64,000 nucleotides of DNA from Osedax fenrisi (Eukaryota > Annelida > Polychaeta > Sabellida > Siboglinidae). The notes below the pieces were generated by a model. That model saw nothing but the letters and a program-made list of their open reading frames with translations. It was not told the origin of the DNA and ran no database searches. The DNA is taken from positions 34,184,007 through 34,248,006 of the forward strand of contig OZ025240.1 of assembly GCA_964019155.1 (NCBI GenBank), written 5' to 3'. This document shows positions 49,060 to 62,853 of this stretch, one piece after another; position 1 is the stretch's first letter; each line of letters opens with the position of its first letter. A program made the translations under genes and the position numbers.

Positions 49060-49850
49060 AGTTAGAAACGCATCGGAAAAACTGTATAACCAATCTACCA
49101 GTAATCGGTACAAAGAATTGGAAACTTTCTTAAAACTGAATCACTGAACATTAAAACATCTACTACTATATATTCAACACCAAATTACCATTAATAATTT
49201 GAGTACTTCTTATGACAATAAAGTTAAAAATCTATGTATATTAATTGACCCATCACAACAATTTTACATTGAGACTAAATCACTATCACAGTCAATTGAC
49301 TATATTATACACCACTCACGCATCATAAAACCCTTCATTAATTGAACACCGCGAAACTTCTCGATGCATCCCTCATTCTACATTACCTTGATTATTTCAA
49401 CACATATCTCTATGTCTTTTCACAACATATAATACATAATCTCCAAAACCTTTAAAAGTCAGTCATTAAATGTATCTCCAACATAGCTAAATATAGCAGA
49501 TACATTACATTTATTACAGTACACGCTATTACATTGGCTGCCAATTAAATCCCGTATACTCTATACATTTTTCAGTTAGCTACTTACTACAACATACCTT
49601 ACTATCTCGCTAACTAGCTTCATCCCAACATAACTATATATGAAAAAATACAGATAAACAAATTCAAATTAAACTCCATTTCTATCTAATTTAATATTTT
49701 CCCAAATAAATCTTTCTCCATACATGCATAACAAATCTGGAATTATCTCCCTCACTCTTTACGATCAATTGAATCAACTCCAAGCTTCCAATAATTTCAC
49801 AGAAATTACTTAAATAAGAAAAACTTCAATACATAAGTTGATGGAAGTGC
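49060..49850 (+). mobile_element. Decayed L2/CR1-like LINE 3' region
   Basis: Stop-ridden plus-strand words include LHWLPIKSRILYTF near 49530-49575, and further on IWNYLPHSLRSIESTPSFQ. These correspond to the LHWLPV-YRI-YK and WNSLP-LR-SL-FK signatures of L2-type elements. An older copy than the one at 56890. Confidence 0.65.
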
Positions 49851-51427
49851 CCAAACCAATTAGGTAACTTACTATTCACATGGATCTCCGAAGTTGGAAT
49901 AACTGAAAAAGCTTTAATATGATTCTCCAACTACATTCATAAACGATAATACTCGGTTTAAATAAAAAATAGCATCTTCATCTCACCATACATTATTAGG
50001 ACTACTTTGGACCTACTTTGACTCGAATGATCATATAAAAATACTAAATAAAATAATCTGATAACATCAATATAATATACGGCAAATTCCAGCATATATC
50101 GACTTACAAACTACTAAATCCTCCCTGAATAACTTATGAATTACCAACTTAACTACCACAGCTCTACAATAATAGATAGGTACTTAATATAAGATAGATA
50201 CCTACATACCTATTTATATTAGCTGACGTTGACCTTTACTTAATATATCAGAAATGTCTTCAATCTAAAACGTACTGACCATATTATTAGTATCGTATAC
50301 TTTATATCTGCAGTATATTAGTATCTTAGACAATTAACTTAAACTAGTATACCATCTCTCAGGCTATTCACTAGTTAATGATATTAACTATACAACTCCT
50401 TCTATTAATTAATTCCTCACAGCCACTGAATCTTAGTATGGTTTATTAAATTATATATTAAACACTATTTACTATCAAATATATTTATTTATCTATTACT
50501 TATATTATTATCATACATCGTTGATCCCATTAGCTATTCTTATAATTGTTATTATTGTTATAGCGGTTATCACTATTTCTATAGTATTATTTTATTATTA
50601 TTACTATAATTATTATTTATACATCATCGCTACTAACACTTCCAAGATTATTAATGGTATATATTACGGAAGTATTTCATAAATACATATAATCTACCTA
50701 TGTATCTATTATGAAAAAGTATACTATAATTGCTACTTAATATTATAATCCATTTATATTTATGACGTAAGAAATTGGTTTTAATATGAATATTATGAAC
50801 CACAATAACATATAAATATTTAATTTTAGAATATGCAATTAATGTAAATATAACCTTGTAACATTAGGTAATCATTGCTGTCAACATTATTTATAACTTA
50901 AGACTTTTATCTTTGTATTGACACAATTGTCCAATATCTAGGTCATGTATGCTGACTTATTGCTAATATCATATCGTATAATTGATATGAGTATTCGATT
51001 AAATAAGTATTGGTAATAAATACATAAATTATATTATATTATATAATATAATATTACATATAAACTAGATAATGATAACATAGTAATACAATGATACATA
51101 TATGTATTACATATTTATAGATGTATTTACACATTAAATAAGGGAATATATAATAAAGGAAATCAATTAATAACAAATAATGTTATTATATTATTTTATT
51201 TATTTTACGGTATTGATTCTGGCAACTTCTAGATATTTTTTTGAAGTATGTTCCATATTTGAAATACCTCCAGTATGTTGATAGCTTGTCTGTTAGAATT
51301 ATATTGTATTAATATGTTATATATATATATGTATAGTAAGTTACAATATATTAATAAATAAAAAAAAAATGAACCAATTATTATTACTACTATTACTTAT
51401 AAGTACTTTAATATATTAAATATACAT
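49851..51427. other. AT-rich DNA, nothing recognised
   Basis: No coding exon, RNA gene or clear repeat was found. A short palindromic AT segment lies at 51030-51060. Confidence 0.45.
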
Positions 51428-52770
51428 TTACATATCTATAATAATATATATTCGAACATATTTCCGTCGTCTTAATTTCTCTATTCCCGACTTAGTAATC
51501 TCCAACTGTTTCCTATCTAGTACGCTGTCCTTGTAGACTACAGGGGCCCATCCGTTGAGAATCACACTCCCTAGTGGTCTTTTCATCTGCGTACACATCA
51601 TAGTTGTATTTAATTAGTAATCTATCTATCTATATATATGTGAGTGTTAGAATTAGAGCTTTAATTTATACTCAAATTAGAGCTTATATTAATTACACAT
51701 TGTGGGTAGTCATTTGTTATACATATACACAATTCAGAGAATACGGAATTATAATATTGGCAATGTACTTTATGGAAGTAGTACATTCTCAAGATTCCTA
51801 AATAACTGAAATTCCAATTCATATAATACATTAATTATTCATATTTATTGGCGACAAAAATATACACAATAGTCTTATTTTGAAGCTTTTTAGAAGAAAA
51901 AAGAAATATAATATATGTAGCTTCATATTTATTTAATTATAAGCTATAGCTTCGTATACAAAAAAGAAGCTTCGATAATACAATGATTATTTATTATTGT
52001 TACCAGAAGTAGATTAGTGGTCCCATAGGATATATCGAAATTAGCAATTCTCTATTTACGATATATTAAAGTATGATTATATTTTTAACTAAGCAGATTG
52101 AGACAAGCATCTAGGTCACTGTATAAGGTACACCGACGAACTAGCACACAACTTAGTTTTATGGAAACCAAAGAATGGCATACGAAACAGAGGGAGACAA
52201 CAAAATACATAATTATACATATTAAAGAGTGACTGCGATTGTGAGGAAGACGAACTAAGAACGTTGATGATGGATAGAGAAGGATGGAGGGCAACTGCAA
52301 GATCTGGTCGAGTGAGAATTCGACTAAAGTAAAGTAAAGTATGATTATATTTTGAAATATCGCGACTATAATCCATGGACACAATCCACGAGTATTATAA
52401 CTTCGTACAAATAAAAGTATACTGTAGTATTATACTATATAGTATGTTTATACTAAACCTTATTCTTACCAGATTTCTGATAACTTCTATGATGGCAATA
52501 CGAAATGTTCGATTTTATGCTTTCTACGACCGGAAGTAAGTCCTTGATGGCGATAACATTGGAGTCGGGTAATTTTACTACCGGAACACGTGACTTTGAT
52601 TTTGTTATTGAACTTCCGGTTTCCAATTTCGGTTCTGATTCGTTAAAATTCAATATAATTGTAAATATTAATATATTATTGTATATTATTATGAAATAAT
52701 TATAAACAAAATTATACTATTTGATATTATATGGTATATAATACATACACTCTAATAGTATACTATATAT

Positions 52771-52827
<57 letters not shown>

Positions 52828-53396
52828 TATGTGTACATATAATATAAGTGATTGTATTTATTATTAAATATTTAAAATTTGAAATATATTAATACTTTTT
52901 TTCCTCAAAATATATTCAATTATATATTTTATCCAATTAAACTATATTTGTAATATATTATAAATTGTATACAATTTATTTTATATATAGTATATTATAA
53001 TTAATGAAACCACAGTATGGTTGTATGCATGTAAATATATATGTGATGATACATCTGATATTTTATTAAATATTAATGTTATAACATACATGGTTGGTAC
53101 AATATATGTGAATTAATATTATATTATATAAACTGACATAATTACATATATAACCACTGTATGTAGTGTTGAATGTTGCTGTAAATGGTGGAGTCTTCAC
53201 GGTTGAATCAGAAACACAGAACTGAGGTAAAATTTCCATGAATGAGTTGTATTTCTCCTTCTCTTTTACAAGAGTTTTACTTTTATCTTTTCTGTATTAT
53301 TAAGAAATAATATATATATATATATATGTATATACTTAAATGTTGGTAACTCAGATACATAACAAAACGTGTATGAATTATCGGGTTTCTGTGATA

Positions 53397-53428
<32 letters not shown>

Positions 53429-55267
53429 CATACTTTTGTTCGCACTGAAACAGAACTTTAGCGTAACAAGTATACGGACGGCTGGGTTCGAAGCAACTGT
53501 TAGAGATGTGTACGGCGGAGTTCAAGTCGTTAATCAGTGAACTCTCTTGGTCTTGGCACCTCGTGATCTTAGGAACGCCCATTCTAGGCTGAAGGCGTTA
53601 CGGTGTTATCGACGTTATATAAACACGCCCACACGGAAGAACAAGTGACGCGATCTCGCGAGATGACATATATGTTATATTTGTTATATATTATGATGTA
53701 TACATCGTGCGATAGTATATCGGTGGCGTCAATTCTCGTTAAATTTATTGCGTTGTTTTATCAGAAATATTAACCTAAAGCTAAGGCGTCAACACTTAAT
53801 AATAATAGCGGTTTTTGCAAATATTGCGAATACAGTTTTTTTAGCGGAAATATGGGAAATATGGTTTCACATTAACTCCCTTAATCATTATTATGTATTC
53901 GTATTAATTAGTATATAATATCAATACATATTAAGTATACTACAATACTATAGGACACAAATAATTAGATTATCATAATAGTACTTACACCTATAAACTA
54001 ATAAATCTAAAGAAACGATAAAAGTTATACTATTGTTGAGTGTAGATAAAGGATATACACAGATTTTGCGAAGCAAAGATGGTTCACTCCATATATAAGC
54101 TATGTAATTATTTTAATATAGTTTTAACTACGATATGGTTAAACATATATTATTATAAGTTATATTTACTAGTAATAAATTATAAAGTAATTAATCTAAT
54201 TATCAGATAATATACTTTTGATATTATAATATCTGTTCAAATTACTATATTTTCACGGTATTGAAAGTTTACATATAAATAGCAATGCCTGAATCGAATC
54301 GATTCAGTCTATCTAGTTTTGACCTTGAAAAATTGGTAACATTTTTATGAATTCACTGTTGATATCTCCAAATAATATTTATGCGGAACACTTACTTTCG
54401 TTTGTAACCGAATGTTTATATATATCTTAATTTAAGATTATATTATGGTGTTTTTTTTTCGAATTTACATGTAAATAGATACTACATCCAAAAATAGATT
54501 TTACTTTTCCCGTCGCATTTGAGCTAGTGTCGTTTTTATTTCAATAATTCTGGCGAGTGAACCATATTTCGAAAAATCTTTGAGATAAATAAATAGTAAG
54601 GGGAAATAACCGTGAACTTTTTAGCGTGTATTGAATATTTAGAATGAGAACTTCTTGCTGACATTCTAGAAGAATTCTTCGGCGTGTATTCAGAACTCCC
54701 CATGAGATCGGTTAGGGTCTAGTAATTATAATAAACGTAAACTTATTGGTATATATTTAAAATATTGTCTGTATACAGCTAATGCTAATTATAGAAGATT
54801 ACATTTTTGTTCGTACATTATTTGTTATCATATATTATCTATGTAGAAATAAAACATTTGCACATTATTACGTATTTCATCACCATGGAAACCTGACACT
54901 GAAGTCTGATCCTGGAAGTGGGCAGCACATCTCTTCGCGGAGAAGATGAGTGCATAGTGAAGACACTCGCTGATCTCGACTTTGTTTCCACCGACGTCAC
55001 AGAGTCGCTTTTATCCGGAGCTGTCGGCGTTTTTATAGGTAACGATATTAATATTAATAATTATAATAATAATTATTAACCAAAGGTTATCTGTATTTTA
55101 GCTTAGTTATTATTATACATATAACAATGCTACATTTATTGCTGAAATTAAAAAACAAATATTTAGTGTACGTATAAATTAAAATACATTGTACTATTAT
55201 TTTAAATAATCAACATATTATAAATATATGTTTAACAAATATAATTATATATATATATGTAAACATA

Positions 55268-55323
<56 letters not shown>

Positions 55324-57717
55324 CATATATATATACACACACATATATATATACATGTGTTTATGTACTGATTGTATTGAAGTGACGTAACACTAACGTA
55401 AGCTGCTGTTGCGTTGAATGCTGTGACTCACGTGATCAGCTAATGAATTGTCTTCGGAATCACTCGATTTCCATTGTCTTTTACAGCTGAACAAGCTGCC
55501 ATTATTACTGTACGTGTACGTGTACGCAGGGTATTAGTCCGCGGCAATAGTACACAGTTAGCGTACGATTCGTACGTGTTATATAATCGATAATCTTATT
55601 ATAAAGAAAACGGAATTACTCATTATTTATAAGTTATACTAAAATACTCATAACAATTTATGTTCATATATATATATTATGTATAGTATACATTGTATAG
55701 TATATATATATAGTTCAATGTCTAGTTCGATTATGTAACACCGACAAAAGTTAATATTACGTTGTATACGAATCACATAATGGTGTAATATATAGATATG
55801 TACACCGTACATTATACAGTGTGCATTGTATACCGTACACCTCATATACCTTACCTGTTATATTCGCTTGCTGAGTTAGGTGTTATCTTAATATCCGAGG
55901 TTTCTTCTGTAGCGAAGCTACACAGACTGCAAGTATCTTCACCCTGTGATGTTATGCAATACTGTATGATAATCTCACAATAAGCATACGTCTATAGTAT
56001 TAGTATAGACTCTACACGTATACGCTATTTAATGCGTGTATAATTACATGCATACACTTTTATACACTTATATTATACAGTATAGGTGTATATTATACAC
56101 TTATACATTTTTAATAGGTTACATTTAAACTTATTTTATAGTTATTTTTTATTCTTTTTCATTTTATATGTTATCATATCATTTTATTCTTTTGTATGTT
56201 ATAAATTTAACTAAAAATATAATCTGAATTAATTTATAAATTATCACAAAATAAACATAAAAAAGTATAGTTATGTTCCAGGTTATATTACGAAGAATAT
56301 AATTGTATAACAACATTTGTGCTTATGAAAACGCAAGTTTCCTAGCCGGAAAAGTACGAGCGACTATATTTCCAAGCTGAGAAAAACTGAAGAGAAAATC
56401 TTATATTACGAACAATATTTATAAAATATCTTAATCTATAAAAAAATATTCAATAGGTATGCTGTATAGTGGAAAAATAATAAAATAAATACAATTAATG
56501 TGAAACTTATTGAAATGAGTAAACTTAGTGACTTTTGATGGAAATTCAAATCTACAACTAAAGAAAGGGTTCCCACTTTTCACCATGATTTTTATACAGC
56601 TAATTGTATATGTATTACAAAACAATAAGGGATCTGTAAGTAAGGTTATTATATTAATTAATAAAATAATATTTGTTGGCGACGTTATCGGTTCATAAGT
56701 TAATAAAGATAAACTCTAGAACTTAATACAAATAATTTTAAAGGATTATTGGATGGAGATATATTAAAAAGAATATAGATTAATAACATATCGAGTTGGA
56801 GAATTTAATTCTGAAATAAAGGCTTATAATATACAATCGGCATTATTAAAAAACATATAATACATATATAAACATATACACTATTTTTCTCCACTTACCC
56901 CTACGCTCCTCCACTCTCCCTGAACTACCCCTCATATCACTCGACAACACCTCACTCCCCTACTCTCAACACGTCCGAAACCTTGGATTCCATCTTGATA
57001 CCACCCTTTCCCTTGACTCCCATCTTATACATATGCACAAATCCATCCACTACCATCTACACTGCCTCCGCTTAATCCGACGTTCCATTCCCCTCCCCAT
57101 CGCTATTAACATTTCCTCCTCCTACATCATCCCCCTATTCGACTATTGCAACTCCCTACTCTTTAACCTACCTGAATATAAACTCATCAAACTACAACGA
57201 CTCCAAAAAGGCTGTAGTTCGCTGCGTCCATTTACTTCCCCGTCGTTCTTCTGACTCCATTATACCTCTCCTAAAACAACTACACTGGCTGCCAGTCCCC
57301 TACCGCATACAGTACAAACTTTCCCTGACCATCCACAAAGCAATTGACCACAACTCCCCTGACTACCTTGCCTCCCTCCTACATCTACACACACATCACT
57401 CTACTCCAGACCCGTTCCTCCAACACCCTTATCCTTACCACTCCCCATTTACACAAACTCCACTTTTCCAATATACGATCCTTTGCCCTCTCTGCCTCTT
57501 ACCACTGGAACTCCCTACCCAATCACCTACGAACAAACACATCAACTCCCTCCTTTAAACGCCACCTTAAGACTTATTATTTCTCCCTTGCCATCCCTCC
57601 CACTCAATAATTCCCTCCCACGGACGGCCGATTGCCTATGCACTGATGCAGTCCATAAACCAAAAAAAGTAAAAAGTAAAGTAAGATAGTCGATGTAGAC
57701 TCGCCGTATACATACAT

Positions 57718-57794
<77 letters not shown>

Positions 57795-60327
57795 TACATA
57801 TATATATATATATATATAAATATACATATATATCGAGAACTATGGTTCTTATAAGAATTATTGTTAACCAATACATCTATTTTGTATAAATGATAATAAA
57901 TGAAGATATGACGTAAACAGTTAACGAATAGCCGAAAATGATATGAATGAAAATAGATAGGTAAAAATATAAAAAAAGAATGTTTATTATTCGTTTTATA
58001 ATTCCTTTTTTATAGTGCCGGTTTAGTGAGTCATTACAGTTTAGTTTCCTTCCACAGATTCGTACTAACCGATTTATTAACGTCGCAGGAGCTACCGTTA
58101 TCCGCACTACTCAGTTTGTTGTTGTCGTAGCGCGGGCTTTCGCTATAGGTGTACTTCGGACAGTGGTCAGTGATGGAGCAGAGGAACGGCTCCCATTCTC
58201 GGTACAGTTTCCTCCATAGTAGGCCACCTACGTATGCATGTGTAGGCGGTTACTGGTTAATTAGTTAACATACGAGTAGATAGTTTTACAGTAATTCACT
58301 GATATCAATATATATATATACATATTAATTAATATTAATGTATATATTTATATATTTATATAATAAAAATAATCTGTTCATAATAATATTTTTTATATAT
58401 AGTAATTTATTTATTTAATAGAAAATGTTATCTTAATAATTAGTATATATACTAAATGGGTATACCAAATGTAAATTTAGCATTATTAAATGTTTAAATT
58501 ATTATTTTTAACATATAATTTATATTATTGTAATATTTACAATACCTATTATATAATAAACTTTAGTATATATGCATTCATATATAAAATATAAGAATAG
58601 TTTGGTTGCATTTACTTAATTAAATAATATAATTATTACAACACTTTCAAGTATTACTGTAGGTAGTATACCTAGTAGGTACTACATTAATAGTACACCT
58701 AATTATAAGTTTTATTATTTATGAGATAATTATTAATATAGAATGAAATGTTTATTGTAAAATTTCTAATCAACAAAGTCATTACAAAAATGTTTGAATT
58801 AACAAAATATCTAAATATAATATTATAGTTCCTTAGGTACAGTTTTATATTTACATTAATATAATTACAGTTGATAATCGCGATTTTATTATTAATAAAA
58901 GGACATTAATGACGTCACTACGCTATAATAATATATCGATTGTAATTACTCCTTAAAAATGTATCATTAGTTGTAAAAATCATCACATAGTTTCTAAAAA
59001 GTACTAGTGTATTATAAATTATAATGTAATAGTAGATTAAGTTATTATTTATATATTAGGAGTGTTATTATACCTAAATAGAGTTGTTATAATGTTAACG
59101 AGATAGTTTATTAACTCGTCATATATTTTAGATAACAATATACTTTAGCGATGATTCCTATACCAGTTATATTGTATATATATATACAGTCAACTCCCGA
59201 TAAGTCGGACTCGCAAGGGACCGGGAAAAGTGTCCGACTTAGCGAGATGTCCGACTTATCCGAGATTAAGAATATCATGCAAATAAGACATGAAATTGAC
59301 GTGAGTTAAATGGTTACCGAAATATGGAATTATGCAACAATCAGCAACAGAAAATGTTGTATTCAATTATATTACTTACTAAAATTATAATATGTATTAT
59401 TTAAAGTAAACATTTCTGACAATTTATAAAAATTCCGACTTATCCAGTATAAAAATCATAAAAATTACTATAATATGTGTCAGACTTATAGAATAGTCCG
59501 ACTTATCCAATCCAACTTATCCGACTTATCCGATTAATTTAACATGGAACTAGATACAAATCCAACCAAACCAACTAAATGTGTCCGACTTATCGAGAGT
59601 TGACTGTACTATATAAATGTAACATATATGTAACATTATACATTTAGGACAATTTATTAACGTATATTCGATATATAAAATGAAACCTTACAAATACATA
59701 TTAGCATTAATGTATTAATTTAGACAATTTAAATTAATTTTTTAATAGCCTCAGTAACAAATAAATATATGTCTTATATATGATATTCAATAGAAATTGG
59801 TACTTTATTTTTTGATATTTATATTTATAGAGATAGTTATTACATAATAATATTTAATAAAGTTGAGATATATTCGTATAATGATAATCTGATGATATGT
59901 ATTATCATGTATTATAATATGTATGTATTAGGAACACGGTATTGGATAATACGATTTACTATAACAATATTTATTTACTTTTTACATTTATAAATATTCT
60001 AGTTTGAACCCTCTTCATATAACAATAATTGACGATTGGAAGTAAAGTGATAAGAAAATGAGGGGGGGTATAGGGATATATATATATATATAAACCCGTA
60101 AATGTATCGTTTTCAAGTTTGTGTTTCTTCCATATCGATAGCTCATCCTTGATATCTTTACTTTTCCATTCGGAAAACTCCTCAGTAAAACATTGATTGT
60201 TGCAATCATATCTATGACGGTGTGTTATTAATTAGAATATCATTTATATATCATTAATATCATTGATCTTTATTATCATTATTAACATCATTTTAAATGA
60301 ATTAAATAAATCAATAGTATATGTTGA

Positions 60328-60368
<41 letters not shown>

Positions 60369-62754
60369 CAAACTTTTCTATAAGAAAATTGTTTTTATAA
60401 GAACAATTATTTCTAAAAAGGTTTTCTTATAACGTATATGCTATAAAATGGTTTTATTTTAATATTAAATATAATTCTTTTATATTTTGTATATGTCACA
60501 TTTGTATATTAATTCTTAATCAGAATTAATTATCAGAAATTTTGCCCCCGAATTATCATCATTTGTGATAATCACAAAGGTCAACCCGATCGTAGTGCAA
60601 TGAAAGGGCCTCATTTTGGAAGACCACCTTTATGATCATGGTATCTTCTGAGCCAGGTAAGTATAAAAAATATATATATATAAACAAAATAAATAAATAA
60701 TCTGAGATCTATAGTCTAGTAGGATAGTCAGTAGCCTGCTATTTCTGGGCCTCTCATATAACAGAGATGACTACGATAATAGTTATACTCATACTCAGTG
60801 ATGGGCAGGATCGGGATCGGGATTGGGTAAGCATGAGAGGATCGGGATAGGGATCTGTAAAAGATCGGTTAACAAATAGATGATCGTGATCGGGATAGGG
60901 AAAAGGGTCGGGATCGGTATAGGAATCGCCGATCCATAAAAAAAGGTTCAGTGCCCATCATTGGATATACAATACTCTAATATTATTATATGTATTTATA
61001 AGAATATTAACAACATTGTAGTAGTGTATTATTACATTTATATGATATTGTATTGATGATTTTTTGTAATATTTTTCAAGGTATTGCAAGACCACATAAT
61101 ATTTAAATAATAATTGTTATTTTTACCATAATAGAATTTAATCAATTGATATCATATAAGTAAACCATGACTTTAACTCAACGTACATTTTACGTTGAGT
61201 ACATTGTACGTAGTACAATGATTATATATTTGTATCCAATTCAATGCATTTATATAAATAAATTATATATTAATTCACTATATCATACAGGGGAAAGTAA
61301 ACGAATACGGACAGTGCCTGAATACGGACACTATCGGTATCTCAGAAACCAATAAATCCTACAAAAAATGTTTAATGAATAAAATATTCATAATTATATA
61401 AATAGGCTAAAAAAGTAATTTTTATTTTTTAATTATTCAAAATATTGCTGATATATTCAATAAACTGATTTTTTTATTACGTTTTTAAATTTATGAAAGT
61501 AAATTTCAACTTAAAACCTTCTCAAGAATATACAAATGTATCGATATAAAATATAATACTATATTATTAAAAAATAAAGCATTCTAAAATTATATATATA
61601 TGATTTTTATATTTGTTATCAAATATTCATTAAGTTATAAGCATATATCTAGAGGTCATATAAGTCCCTAATACGGACACTCTAGATATCTTAATACGGA
61701 CACCCTATAACCAAGCAGCGCGCAGCGTATGAACTATTCTGATTTTCATAAAAATCGTATGCATTATAATATTAATACCACCAATAAAGCTAAATCTAAA
61801 ATTTTAATATTTATATACTTGTATTATTAATTTAAAAAATAATAAAAATAAATAAATTATTAACTAATTAAATTAGAATAAAATGTTCATAAAATTAATT
61901 ATAAATAATGTAATTGTAATTTTTCTGATTGATTCATCAATAATATATAGTTTATCTAGTGTATATAGGGTGTCCGTATTATAATACAGGGTGTCCGTAT
62001 TCGGACATTGGTACCTAATACGTACACCCACGTTATCTATGGAATTAAAAGATTAAATACAATTTTAAAATCACAATAATATCTATAATCATATAATATT
62101 AATATATTGTAATTTTTGAATATAAATATTGAGTCATAAAATGTTAAGACCATTTATTGTTAAAGTGTACTTATTAGGTTACTTTCCCCTAGACTATATG
62201 ATATAGCCTATATACTATCATATATCATATATATATACATTTAATATATGCATTTAATTCAATGGAATTATTATTGAAATATAATACAATATATTAATAA
62301 TAATTATTATTTACTATTATTAACAATTTATTACATAGGTAGGATTTTATACCTATTATACCTACATATAATTGTTTCGAATTATGAAATAAAATCGTAT
62401 TAATTGAATATATAAATAATATCGTGATCGGGATCAGGTAAGAACTTAGGATCCGGATCGGGATCGGGAAAGGATCGGGCACCTAATTGAGGATCGGTAT
62501 CGGTAAAAGGATCTCATAAGAGAATAAATAGAGTATCGGGATCGGTATTGCCGATCCAAGAAAAAAGGAGAGGTGCCCATCACTGCCTATACTATAATAC
62601 CTAAACTATAGTCTAGGACCTAGAATCTAGGTAATATAGTACCTAGACTATATATAAAATCTATTATGTTCATCTATAATTTAATTTAACTAGATATTAC
62701 AAATAAGCTAAAAGTTAAGTATATTTATTTTACTATATATATACTTTATTTTAC

Positions 62755-62853
<99 letters not shown>

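Noticed and set aside
54640..55040. Plus-strand exons reading ELLADILEEFFGVYSELPMRS and LEVGSTSLRGEDECIVKTLA
   Set aside because: Both stretches are also open on the minus strand, where splice sites and phases match the neighbouring exons. The plus-strand alternative has poor acceptors and no partners.
60600..60660. Plus-strand start exon ATGGTATCTTCTGAGCCAG followed by GTAAGT
   Set aside because: The apparent perfect donor is the reverse complement of the U1 5' end, which explains it fully.
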